In this document: in pieces, positions 12,327-24,302 of the stretch
Numbering within the stretch: the first letter of the stretch is position 1
Layout of the letters: every line of letters starts with the position of its first letter
Source of the DNA: Toxonevra muliebris
Taxonomy: Eukaryota > Arthropoda > Insecta > Diptera > Pallopteridae
Reading direction: 5' to 3'
NCBI GenBank assembly: GCA_963691655.1
Contig: OY829326.1
Coordinates: forward strand, 111,263,388 to 111,327,387
Length of the DNA: 64,000 nucleotides
The notes under the pieces: model-generated
What the model was told of the DNA's origin: nothing
What the model saw: the letters and a program-made list of their open reading frames with translations, nothing else
Databases searched by the model: none
Translations under genes and position numbers: made by a program

Positions 12327-13364
12327 GAAAAACAAACAGAAAGATGATATTTTCAATAAATATTTGTTTTTTTTTCACCTTCTAACAATTTTTAATTTTT
12401 TTTTTTGCAACATATTTTCTTGTTTCTCAGAATAAAATCGCTAGGTTATAGACTTTTTCTTGTAACGTTAATTACCGGACATTTTGGATCTTAGAAGAGC
12501 AAGAGAAATATTTTTTTGATATTATTTTGATTTCAGTAGTTTATTTGATCCATCATATTCGATATAGTGCCTTAGTTTAGGTTTTTTCATTGCTACTTTC
12601 GTTAATTTGTTTCAAAATGTGGAGCTACCTCGAAACTCACTTCCAAAAAATGTAACGTGAGAGACCATATAAAACTGGTTATATCTTCGAAACGACAAAA
12701 GCTAAAAAAAAGTTTGTTCACATGAAATGTAGGCCTAGAGGCCTATTTTCATGTCCATGTAAAAAAATTTGGTTTCATGGGATATTTTCGATATACTTGC
12801 AAAAATATACTTACGACTTGGGCACAGAGAAAACGGGAATCCTAATCAAATAGTGTCTGCCATGAAAAAGTATTCTATAGTTCGGAGCATTTTATAAGTA
12901 GCTTACGCCGGATTTGAATCATTAATAATAATACTAGTCAATGTCCATTAAAGTTGTCAGTTGACTGCCTCTTTATTGATCATTCTCAGCAGATACACTT
13001 TTTATACACTATTTTTTGTTACAAATGTGTTTTTGGTATAATTTACAAAATTTATAATTAATTAATCATAATTTGTTTACTAAACCAAACCGTAGCCGGT
13101 CGTTCAAAAATTGTTTAATGCGTGTGTAAAATTTTATCTTTAGTATACATTGTATGAAATTTTTAAGAAAATTGATTTTTATAATTTTCGAGTAAGTAGT
13201 TATTATAAATAAGCAAAATTTTTACTGAGTGCGATAATTACACTATATGGATCATGGTGTGTATGAGATTGATGCGAACTAAATTCGCGCGCATTTCTTA
13301 CAGATGTTGTTTTTATGTTCACGCTTGCAAATTCTTCTGCAACACACATACAACATTAGCCCTG

Positions 13365-13853
13365 TTCACTCTTTAGAGTAAAGTGCGGAGTAACGGAGTA
13401 ACAGAGTAAAAGTGTAAAGCAAAATTACTCTACAAAAACAAAATATACGACATTTGCTTTTACTCACACTTTACACTTTTACTCTAGTTCGACCCTTTAG
13501 TAAAATATTTGTTACTCTGAGTAAGAGAGAAAATTAGTGTTGCCTACTTTTCGATTTGTACGACAACAAAAAATAAAAACAAAAGTTTTGTTCCTGGCGC
13601 TTTTAATTGGGAACATTGATCGCAGAGAAAATAAAAAAAAAAGCTGTCAACAATATGAAATGAAAAAATTTTGAATTTCTACTCATGCTTTTATTTATAA
13701 GAACGTTTGAAAACTATTGCGAATCAATTTTATCTTCTTTTCACCTTCAGCACACTTAAATTTGCAAACAGCTTCTAGCATTAAAGGATGTTTTTGCACT
13801 TTTACCACAAACTTTTTTACTCCGTTACTCAGCGCTTTACTCCAAAGAGTGAA
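13365..13853. mobile_element. Inverted-repeat element rich in GAGTAA hexamers
   Basis: The left end TTCACTCTTTAGAGTAAAG matches the inverted right end TTCACTCTTTGGAGTAAAG, and similarity continues for about 40 bp through the GAGTAACGGAGTAA stretch. Both arms and the inner side repeat GAGTAA/TTACTC about ten times. No target duplication is clear. It is a non-coding MITE of unassigned superfamily. Confidence 0.7.
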
Positions 13854-14991
13854 TGTTATTCTGGTCAGCGTTGGTCAGCGTCGATAGTAAATACGAGGAG
13901 GATGTACCTCGCTGCTTCAAACTTTCCTTCCCTTTGTGCCATATGCTCTCGTGTCAGTGGTAAAGTTGCGTTGCTTAGTTTTAAGTTGTTTCATTTGCCA
14001 ATCCAAATTGATTCCATTGCAAAGTATAAATGAATTCAGGGCAGAAATATTGAACAAGTTTCCAAATACTGCCGTAGACTTAGCGATTAGTTTTTCGTTT
14101 ACAGCTGTAGTATGGGCACGGTAACAAATCCGCTTATAATTTTATTCTAGTATCTAATAATTTCTGGGAGTTTTTTTGGGCTTTTATCAATGTCTGCTAA
14201 ATGGTGCAGTTTCGGTGGAATTTTTGTGCTTATTTTTGCATATTGCGCTCACCATTGTCAAGCCTTTTTGGTCAAGGTCATGTGATGAAAAGAAATTGTT
14301 GATTGTTATATTGTGCCCTTTCAGACCACCAAATAAATCAAGTACGACGCGTTCGCCTTATGTTTTCTTAGGCATAGTTACCGCTACTTTTCCTAAAAAT
14401 AATTGAATTCTTCATACATACATTGCGTTCACTGCCAGCCAAATTTCAAATCATAACACTCCGGTTTCGCGCGGCATATATTGACGGAACTAACAGCGGC
14501 CGTAGAATCCATACAGTTGCTCGTCGATCGTGAAGCATTCATAAGGATTATTGTAAATTTTCAGTTGTTCTACTGGTCTACACTGGTGCAAAATTGAAAT
14601 TTGGAAATTCACTGAAAGTATCATCAAATCGTAGCATATTCGTATGTCTTTTGAACATACTTTATAACATAATAGCTCGGAAGATCAGTCAGACATATTT
14701 GCTATCAAATAAGTCTTAGACGCACTCATTTTTTCCGGATTTGCTATTATACAGTCAGTGGGCTTATTAATTTCATAGTCATCACTATCATTTAACCTTC
14801 CTCCTCCATCCTTGTCGCCTTCAGTCATGTAAATTTCCGCTTACCCGTGTAAAAATGTAACCTGCTTATGGTTCAGGTATTTTGTCAAAAAAAAAGAAAA
14901 AGAAAAAAGCAAGGGATGCATCAATTGCTTTTTCCCCAACCCAATATTTCCTACTAAATAGTGTAGATATCACTTTTTATAAATAAAGCTA
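13854..14991. other. No gene seen
   Basis: There are open frames of 60-80 codons at 13.8-14.4 kb, but none has a recognisable domain. Nothing else stands out. Confidence 0.45.
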
Positions 14992-15243
14992 GGCTAAGTT
15001 GGAGTGGCTGTCCTGGGGCACACTTAGGCCAGAATGGCTCATCATTCACATGATTGAACCTACAGTTTAATGCGGTTCCGAATGGCAATGTGGAAATTTG
15101 TTATCACTTGGTAGTTTTTCATTGCTAATAAACGTTAGTGAATATTAAAATATAATGGGAATTAATCACCAGATCAAGACGGGAATTGAGTCCGCAACCT
15201 CCTGGGTGAAAGTCTAGTGCACTACCCACTAGACCATCGAGGT
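14992..15243 (-). mobile_element. tRNA-derived SINE, copy 1
   Basis: Read on the minus strand, the head is CCTCGATGGTCTAGTGGGTA followed about 35 bases later by GGACTCAATTCC. These correspond to the A and B boxes of an RNA polymerase III promoter; by eye the head is closest to tRNA-Asp. The tail ends with CCACTCCAACTTAGCC. The same arrangement occurs in copy 2 at 31320-32668, where a 14-bp target duplication proves retroposition. This copy is older, and its flanking repeats are not clear. Confidence 0.8.
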
Positions 15244-15348
15244 CTAACAAAGTCATAAAATTCAAACTCAATCGGTCGTGTTGTACTCCGGACATACCAA
15301 AAAAGTGCCAATTCGAAAAATAAATATAACAAACTACCGCTGTATGTA

Positions 15349-16058
15349 CAGTACTGTGCAAATCAAAAGCAACAAATCTAGGCATATCATACTTATTACG
15401 TTTTTATGATTTTTATTAATTTTTATTTAAAAGAAAATGGATTTAATTCGTTCTTAAATAATGATCAAATTATATAATGAAAAACCTGAAAGTTGGAAAA
15501 AATTTCCAAAAAAAAAATAATTTTAAAGAAATTAAAGAAATATGCACTTAGGGATGTACAAAACAAAAGCAACTGTTTTATGATATGCCTTATTTTTATT
15601 CATTGCCTCACATATGCAAGACATTGACTTTGTCAACTTGATGAATGTCCTCTTGGGTGCCATTTTCCACTTTTATTTCAAATTTATCCCAGATCATCCC
15701 TGATTTTTAAGTTCTCTATGTCTCGGGGTTCCAAAGTATGTTTCAAGGAGTTAGGTTCGAACCCAAATGCTTCATCAGACATTGTGGAAATTGTCACTTT
15801 GTGGAATATTTGGACCTGAAATCTACTCGAAACGCGCATTAAAGTGATTTTAAGATTGATTAACATGGAGAAGGGTTAATTTCTTTCATGGGTTGTCACT
15901 ACCATCCGAACCTAACTCCTTGAAACATACTTCGGAACCCCGAAACATAGAGTGGGTGGGTACCACTTCCAAATCAGGGATGAGCTGGGATAAAAAGTCA
16001 TAAAAACGAAGTAAGTATGATATGCCTAGATTTGTTGCTTTTGATTTGCACAGTACTG
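15349..16058. mobile_element. Tc1/mariner-type foldback MITE
   Basis: Near-identical inverted ends of about 47 bp start CAGTACTGTGCAAATCAAAA, and TA flanks both sides (15347-15348, 16059-16060). The inverted similarity resumes internally (left about 15685-15760, right about 15903-15985), so the element can fold into a long hairpin. The left arm has about 260 extra bases, which include a second, degraded copy of the TIR interior around 15555-15600 (ACAAAACAAAAGCAAC...GATATGCC). Confidence 0.9.
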
Positions 16059-16555
16059 TATATTGTCATATACAATGCAGATTCAACATTCATATGTATT
16101 CATTGAGAATTGCTGAGAATCTCCTCTCCTCAAAACAAAAAGAAAAATACTGTCGAAATAACCCTTTCATTGAATCCACTATATGTTTTCTTTTAATTAA
16201 TACTTTGACCAAGAATTTGGACACTTATGTATCGGTCCTGAATTCTTTATGTGTTAATTGCCATCGCTCGAAAGCGGCAAGTATTGTGAAAATTTACAAG
16301 AGTTTTTGTAATTATTTTACAATTTAAGGTACTTTAGGTGCACTTTTAACTTTTTGCCAAACTAACTTTAAGAACGGAAACACGTCTATTTTTCTTGAAT
16401 GTTACTATACAAGTCGTTTATTTTTCATTCCTTAACTTAGAACTAACATTTTGATTACAATTCAGCAAACGGATTTTTAGGTGAAATTCAAAGTATTATT
16501 AAGCAAACGGTAAGTATGAAGAAATATTAAAGAAAAGTGAAATTAAGTATACAGG

Positions 16556-16657
16556 GTAAGTATTCAGGTAAGTATTAAGGTGAGTATTAAGGTAAGTATT
16601 AAGGTAAGTATTAAAGTGAGTATTAAGGTAAGTATTAAGGTAGGTATTTCAGGTGAT
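16556..16657 (+). repeat. 12-bp tandem repeat of a 5' splice-donor consensus
   Basis: GTAAGT or GTGAGT recurs with exact 12-base spacing at 16556, 16568, 16580, 16592, 16604, 16616 and 16628, then GTAGGT at 16640. The unit is GTAAGTATTAAG. The copy at 16565 reads CAGGTAAGTAT, which fully matches the sequence complementary to the 5' end of U1 snRNA. A lone GGTAAGTAT lies at 16509. No exon is visible upstream. Confidence 0.9.
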
Positions 16658-17832
16658 AATATGACGAAACATATTGAAAAGTATCTACAAATTAATTTAA
16701 TTACAAAATTGCATAGCAACTGCTTTAAATGAAAAAACGAACGAATGAGTTAACTGCACTTCTATTGCTGCATAATAACGATTAAGTTTTTGATTAAAAT
16801 ATGCTCTTTATCTTCATCCCGTATCAATTCAGTTTCCATCAACAGCCAGGCAAGAGAAATTATTACCTGATTAACTTTTTTAATGCCTTACTTAACGGCC
16901 TTAATGCCATCTGCTACGAACTTCATTTAATCATACACTTGAAGTTGAATTTATTTCTAGAGTGCAAAATAAAAATTCTTGCTGATATCGTTTAATGAAT
17001 TTGTTCATGTATGAAAACTTTTTAATTACATTTGTGAAATGCCAATTTTGCAAATTTTTCATTTTAATTTTTTTTTTTTTTTTTTGTTAGTGAAGCTTCC
17101 CAATAAGTAGCGGAAGTAATTTCAACACTATTTTAATTAAATTTTAATTTCATGTAATGAGAGAAAATAGTTTTTGATGCAAAATATAGTAAGAAGGATA
17201 ATTATGCACAGTTTTGTATCTTTCTTCCCTTGTTTTTTTTATTTTTGAATTTGCATTACAAAAATTTCTGCTCATTTTTGTATGCAAATTTTATACATAT
17301 CACATATTTTTCAGCTGCTGATATGATAAAAATATGTGTATAATGAAAAGGTAGCAGATATACAGATATCTGGTTAACTGAACCAGAAGGAAGCGAACAA
17401 ACAGTTTGCTCTCTGCCATTCATGCATATATGTAGATGCGCATGTTTTATTTATGTATGAGTATTTTATAATTAATAGAGCAATATTTGTGATAAATTTT
17501 AAATGACAATTTTTAACAAGGTTAATTAAATATATCCTCAATCCTCCTCCTTTTTCCAGTGGGCGTTATTGGCAACACTGTGTGCTTGTGATTTTTTTTG
17601 TGTCTCTTAACGAGTATCAAATACTTTTTCCTTAAAAAGATGTCAATCTTCATACAATGAAAAATCTCGTTTATATGAAATGGACTGGTAATAAGTAAGT
17701 CACTTTACCCAGAATATATTGTAATAAAAACTATAGAGGACTTGCCGAGTCATAGCCAAAAAATCACTGCTACTGATAAGGTATAATTTTTTGGGTATAG
17801 TTTATTTATGTAATTTAACTGGTTAATCTACG
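16658..17832. other. No gene seen
   Basis: AT-rich sequence. The short frame at 16801-16995 has no recognisable features. A 17-T run lies near 17070. Confidence 0.5.
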
Positions 17833-18708
17833 AAATCATATCCGATCCTCCTGGACTATTTTTCATGAATTTTATGTTCATTTAGTGCATTAAGATGAAA
17901 AATGGGCAAAGAAGTAATAACACAGTGCAACAGTAAATTTCAAATATCGAATGGATAATTCAGGATCTCTGAATCCTACCCTGTACTCAGATTTTGTCTA
18001 TCACGTCTGGGATCCCCGCTATGGGAATCAAAACTCATAGTTTCGGTATACGCGGAATTAATATAAATTTTTTTTTATTTTACCTTGCGCATGTTTCATA
18101 GCTAAGAGGAAGTTGTTTATCATGGAAAGGAGGAAAAAAATTACTTAGACTCCAACACTTCACTAACCCCGTTATCTACCCTTTTGGGTGTTATATGAAG
18201 CCACTATTAATTCTATGACTATACCGGGTAAACGATCGCGAAACTTATCATAGGGCTTTGGTGAAAAATGTTCCTCATCGAAAAGTAGTTGGGGCCAACG
18301 AAGGTCAAAATTGCCTAGGCCCAACTTTTTTTAAGAAATTAACCCTTCAAAAACACAAATAATTTTTTTTTTATAATAATCCTTTCATGCCGGATTAATT
18401 GTTGGAAAAAATAATAAGCATTCCTTGGGAAAAATATTCGTCATCAAAAAATGATTGAAGTGGTTGAAGGTAAAAACTACCTATGTTCAACTTTTTCCCA
18501 GAAATTTATATTTGACAACCTTTTTTTTTGCTATAATGCTTTTATATAGGATTTACCGTTAAAAAAGCATCAAACAGTCTTGGAAGAAAATATTTTCAAT
18601 CAAAAAGTAGTTGGGATCACCAAAGGTCAAAGTCACCTAGGTCCAACTTTCCTTACTAAATGAACATAAAATTCATTCAAAATAGTCCAGGAGGATCGGA
18701 TATGATTT
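17833..18708. mobile_element. Inverted-repeat element with three internal tandem units
   Basis: The left arm (17833-17886) and right arm (18656-18708) are inverted copies over about 53 bp; they start AAATCATATCCGATCCTCCT. Inside, three degenerate direct units lie around 18285, 18452 and 18607, about 155-167 bp apart. Each has a TCATC-AAAAAGTAGTTGGG core, then AAGGTCAAA and CCTAGGTCCAACTTT. No target duplication is clear and there is no coding frame. Confidence 0.75.
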
Positions 18709-19121
18709 TATAGCTCTAAAATTTTGTTTATTTGAGGCTTAAGGATTCAAAATACACAAGTATTTATTTCGGCATCGGGGACAAACTTTTTTTTCATTCA
18801 AGACAGGTATGTCCTGGAAGTCGATTTATTATAATATTTAATAATATTTCATTTTCTTTGTCACTAAACTGTAGAGCATTTTGCTTCTTTTTTTTCTGGG
18901 AAATTGATAAAACCAAGTTTTTCTGAAAGTTTAAATTGTAAGTGGAAAAGTAACTTCTCTGTTCTTTTTTTTCATTTTGAAGTCTCTGGTTTAATCTATG
19001 GTCGCGGCGGAGTAGTATCATTTAAATGATTTCGGGTACGGGAAATCTGAATTTGCGATTTATTTTTACCAATAACGTCGGCTAGGGTGCACTGTTATCG
19101 TTGGAATCTATTTGTTATATA

Positions 19122-19878
19122 GGGTAGAAGGGAGAGCATTCGCCACTGGGGCACATTTGCCACCCCCCCCCCCCCCCTCTTATCTTCTAATTTAAGAAAG
19201 TTTTATAATTGAAACAATCTATAATTTGTGCTTTTATCGATCATCTTTCATCTCCTCTACTTTGACAGTTGTGCTTTGTAAGTGATCGTGGGCAGACGTG
19301 TTTTTGTGTTTTTCGGGTGGTTGCAAAAATATTTGATAGTAAATAAATCTTGTAATAACTTGTTTATTTATTGAGTGAGAAAAAAGTTGTTCAACTATGT
19401 TATTCCGGTGTTATTTAATTAAACTATAAGCAATAGTTTCTTTTTATAAATGTTCAAAAAGTTTAAAAATTATGTTTTTATGAAATAACAAATAACTTAT
19501 ATTTTTTAACAAAATATTTTAAAAATGAATTATTTATATTTTTGTTACTTTCTGTAATAAATAAATTTTCATAAATTAAAAATAACTGGAACTTATTCTG
19601 ACTGATAATATGTAATACCTTGAATTTTATTCATTGACGGTTCCACCCCACCCCCTTGACGAATGTACCCCATGACTGGGGCACTTTCATCATTTTGGAC
19701 TACTTAGAAAATCATCAAAAAAATAATAGAAATCATTAAGATAATCAACTAATAAAGATAACAAATGAACGATAATAAATGTAAATTTCTAATTAAAAAA
19801 TAATTAAAAAAAAAAAACATTATTAGTTTAGCCTAGACAACACTTTAAAAAAAGTGTCGAATGCTCTCCTTTCTACCC
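19122..19878. mobile_element. TA-targeting MITE, GGGTAGAAGGGAGAGC type
   Basis: The inverted ends GGGTAGAAGGGAGAGCATTC and GGGTAGAAAGGAGAGCATTC are flanked by TA on both sides. Next to the left end is GGGGCACATTTGCC with a C tract, which resembles the GGGGCACATTTGAC near the left end of the pogo-like element at 24144. The two may be related families. The 757 bp are non-coding. Confidence 0.85.
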
Positions 19879-20323
19879 TAACTTTTCTTTTTAATTTCTT
19901 TTTTACACAAACACTTTTGTCTTTTCTTTCTTTGTTGCACAGTGTTATTTATTACTCGTGATGTTATGAGGAATGAGTATTGAAAAGAAAGCTGTACAGC
20001 CAATTTTAAAAATAAAACTTCTCCTTGCAAAACTATTAAAAATATAAATTTGTATTTTTGCTGAAACATTTTAAATAAATTATATCAATTGAAAAGTACA
20101 AAAAATAAAATTTCCTATTAGATTAGTACTTTGTTATTTCATAAACATTGAACTATTTAATAAAACAGTAATGGGGAATAAAATAGTAGCATGAAGTTAT
20201 CTTTAGGTGGTAATCTCCTCTGAGTTTGTATGCATTCTTAAATTTCAAAATGAATTTTATTTTACATTATTTGAAAAATATAAAAAATATTATGTGAAAT
20301 CACTGCTACATTATTTTTTTTAA

Positions 20324-21286
20324 CCCTCAACGGGCTGATAAGGTACCCGGTTACCTAAATGGTTTTTAAACTGTATGAAATGTGTGGCTGAGTCCTCCTG
20401 ACTCCTTGATTATTTTATAATAATTTCTTAACAAAAATAACAAAAACTAAAACCTAGCTCTTAAAAAGCTGATAAGGTACCCGGGTATCTAAATGATTTT
20501 TTAATGATTATATCGCAGAAAAACATGAAAATGTGGTAAATTAACACATTTAAAAAGTGACAAATATTGTATACATAATTTAAATATATTTAAGTTTGGG
20601 CGCAAGTGTTGCACACGGGATTGCTGCTTGAATATTCGCCTTAAACTCTATTTGAACAAATATTGCAAGATTTTCTGGTTTTTCTCTATTACATTTGTAA
20701 AGACTTACAAATGAAGCAGCTTTTTTGTTGTAAGGTTTCAACGTTGCTTGGAGTTTTGGGGCTTCCAGCGATAAGCTCAATAGAATTTCGAATCAACACC
20801 ACCTTTTAGTTTTATTGTTATATAAAATATTCTTTGGTTTTCCCCTAACATTGTTTTCAATACCAAGAGTCCTATGCACAGAAGGCAGAAGGATCACATT
20901 TTTATTTTTCTATGGCACATAAGAACAAACTGGTGCTTCTTCATTGAAAGCAAAGTTTTTACAATACTATAATGACAACCACTGGAACTTTAAATTAAAG
21001 TGTTTTTTTTTTTTTCAAAAATAAGTAACTATTGCCATTGAACAATTTTTGCCTATTGGTACGAAGAATAAATTGAATAAATTTGGGAAATTGCTATGAA
21101 ACTGACTATGTCGATTTCAAAATAAAATTGATAACTACATGTTTGAAAAACGTTTAATTCTGATATAAATGTTCCCTTAACTTCTTAAAATAAAATTAGA
21201 TCAAATTGTAGGTGGATATTGTATATTAGGTACCCGGGTACCTTATCAGCTTACAGAAGGTGTTTTTTTTATCAGCCACATAACGG
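20324..21286. mobile_element. piggyBac-like MITE with TTAA target
   Basis: TTAA flanks both sides (20320-20323, 21287-21290). The left end is CCCTCAACGGGCTGATAAGG and the inverted right end is CCGTTATGTGGCTGATAAAA. CCC termini with TTAA duplications are the mark of piggyBac elements. The motif GCTGATAAGGTACCCGG occurs twice on the left (20334, 20468) and once inverted near the right end (about 21232-21252), there forming the palindrome GGTACCCGGGTACC. The 66-codon minus-strand frame at 20580-20780 is not a recognisable transposase. Confidence 0.8.
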
Positions 21287-21290
21287 TTAA

Positions 21291-22800
21291 ATTGTCAGCT
21301 ACTTCATTTTGTAAATAAAAATAATAAGTAAACAACAAAGTTTTGTAATCGTTTAATTTTATTATTTATTGTTTTATTAGACTCTATATTTTTCACAAAA
21401 TTATTAAATAGTAAGTACATTAATTTGATAAATATTTCTATCAAAAAATTATAGCTTTTGGATATACACATGAACATATATGTATGTAAATATTTATATT
21501 GGCTTTTTTTTTGCTCTAAAAACAAAAAGTAATTTTATTTGCATATATTGTTTGCAAAATATGTTATCAACAAACATACATTGTAACTACATATCGAAAA
21601 AAAATAATTCAATTTATTGCAGCTGTTGTTGTTTCGGGTCAAATATTAAAGAGGAAACTTTTGACCATTAAAAATGATCACGTTTTCAAATAAAATGTTG
21701 CTACTTTTTATTTTCATAGCATAAGTTGACAACAATAAAAATATGCGTACGATAAATAACAAAATAAATATCTACTTGTAGGTACTGATGTAATATATAA
21801 AATGTATGAATGTTTTTTATGTGAATATAAAATTGCAGTTTTGTGATATAAACAAATAAATAACTATGTTAATATACAAAAATCTATATTGATTTTTTTA
21901 TTTAATATAATCTAGAGTAAACCTATATAAAACACTCAGCCGATGATTATTTCCTTTCATTTTGGAAAATATGTTGTTTACATCACAAAAAATATTTTGT
22001 AATCAATATTTGTTAGTGTTAAATTATGACTTTACTATATCTACTTCTTTTAAATTAATAAATAGATTTTTTACAAATAAATATATATGTAAAGTGATTG
22101 TTAAACGAATATCATTTTAAACTTAAATGTAATTAAATTCCATCTAATATTTATAAATTTGAATACTCATAAATGACAAAATAAACAATAAATGCTTTTC
22201 TATTTTATAGACTTCAAATTAAATTCCAAAAGTAAATAATAACTACAATTTGCGAATAGAAAAAAACTATAAGCAATTGAAAAATTATTATATAAAAGTA
22301 ATTTTATAAAAGTATACTATATATATCATATTTTAAGTGTGAATAAGATCCCATAAGATATTTTATAAAACAGAATATGATACAAGCAATTCGAATGCAT
22401 AACTGTGAAAATAAGAAAATAGCATTGTAATGAAAGTAACAAAAGTTTTAAATAAATTACAAGTATATTTACTTGCAAATATTACAATTCTTACATATGT
22501 GTGAAAAGTGTAAAATATTCTTATTATTTTTTTTATATAAATTTAACTTTTAGATTTAAACTGTAAGCTCTTATCTATTATTTCTACTTCTGAATAGTAG
22601 GGTAGAAAAAGAAACTCAGCCAACAATTCACATTTTATTCAAAGCGTATATTCAGCTTATGTATTTTCTTCTCACCACTCTCCCTTTCTCCCAAGCTTTT
22701 TTTTTGCACCCCTAATAAACTTCTTTTATATGCTTCTTCATCTTTGCTGCAACGTTCTATTCCTTGCTTGCATTGTTACTGCATTTGTTGTTGTTTTATA
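21291..22800. other. Very AT-rich stretch, no gene seen
   Basis: This is the most AT-rich long stretch of the window, with many ATAT and TTTATA runs. No repeats with defined ends and no plausible exon were found. Confidence 0.5.
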
Positions 22801-22808
22801 TCAGCAAC

Positions 22809-23888
22809 CAAGGCCGTATTTAGGGGGGAGGTTTTGGGGGTTCTGACCCCCTCCCCCCGCCGAAATGTGGAAACTTTATTCTAATTTTTGAGATTAATTG
22901 CCAATGGATGGAAAAAAAGTCAAAATAAAATCTATTTAACGATATTTTTTATTTCCATTGGTTTTTTCTAAAAAGTCAAATATAAAAAAAAATAATTTGA
23001 AATCTTGGTTACACTATGCGATCAAATTCGATTTGTTTTCTTCGACATGAGGTTTGACTACGGATTCAAAAAGAGAAGGTGATACTGAGCACTCCTGCAT
23101 TCATAGTTTTTCTAGGTCAGTAACTGTTTTTGATTTAAAGTTTCGTCCTGAATCAGTTTGAAAAGTTTAAAAATTAATAAAAAATAGAAAAAATTATCGG
23201 ATCCTTGTAAAATTAGACTTGCTTGAACCCCATTTTTTCCCTAAAACAGGGCGTGGTGGGAAGTTTTTGACCTCAGATTCGTATTCAACGTGAAAAATTC
23301 TTTCGCAATAACTCCATCTTATTAGCAAAACCCATGCAGTTTTAGGAGACAATTTTAAAATGTAATTAGTTTTTAACCCATTATTGCTCTGAGCATCATG
23401 ACTAGAAAGATCTCTTTCAATGCTGTGACTTCACGAATTTAGGGAATATAAGCCAACCTCATCCGGATTCCTTATCATTGATGGCTCAAATTACCAATGG
23501 TGATCATTTGAAATAATGAGCCTCTACTATTCTTGGTAATTTTTTTGAGGTTGGGTACATCATCAGTAGTGGGAAGTCAATGAGTTAATGAAAGTATGTC
23601 CTTCACGATAAAAAAAAGAACTAGAATGCACATTGAATAACATTTATTTAAAAAAATTTAATTATTCCGTAAATTTTTTGTCACTTTTGGCCATTTTTTT
23701 GAGGTTGAGATTAAAAAATATCGGAAAATTTTTCCTAAAATTTCAATTTCATATGGTCCATCAAAAGTATCACCGATTTAATTTATTGTATTTAAAAATC
23801 GGTTTGGTAAAAATTATTTATGAATATTTTCTTCGAATGAACCCCCCCCCCCCGCCCCCCCCGAACAAATTTTCTGGCTACGGCCCTG
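22809..23888. mobile_element. hAT MITE with CAGGGCCGTAGCC-type ends
   Basis: The left end CAAGGCCGTATTTAGG matches the inverted right end CAGGGCCGTAGCCAGA. Perfect 8-bp repeats TCAGCAAC flank it (22801-22808, 23889-23896). G tracts follow the left TIR and C tracts precede the right one. The 1080-bp body is non-coding. Fragments of the same family lie at 30148-30248 and, inverted, at 56655-56905. Confidence 0.92.
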
Positions 23889-24302
23889 TCAGCAACATTT
23901 TAACATTCTTGACAATATAGAAGATATGCATGTCATGCTGCTTATTATAGTCCTGAGAGTACTATACCTATAGCAGTATAAGATTTAATTAGTTAACAAT
24001 AAGTTTAATTTGGTTTTTTACTTGTTGTAAGCATTTTCTTTTGGAAATATAAAAACGATTATTTTAATTAAAAGTTTAAAGTTTATACCCAAAATGAAGT
24101 CATGATTGTGTTAACATAAGATCTCTAATCTATGATATGAGTAGGGTAAAGTGGGGTAGCTTTGACACCGGGGCACATTTGACTTAGCCAAAAAGTTGAA
24201 ATGCAGAAAAAAGCTTAATTTGATTTTAAGAAACGCTATGAACTTTGAAGATTCTACTTTAACTCTTTGTTAACGCTGATGTAATTTTCGACTAGACTAG
24301 TA

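Larger units (their letters stand above)
10856..13364. other. No gene seen
   Basis: AT-rich DNA apart from the tandem duplication at 11526 and the overlapping hairpins at 12293, which are listed separately. No exon-like frame was recognised. Confidence 0.5.

Noticed and set aside
16556..16657. CRISPR-like array
   Set aside because: The repeats are 12 bp, directly adjacent and without spacers, in a eukaryotic context.
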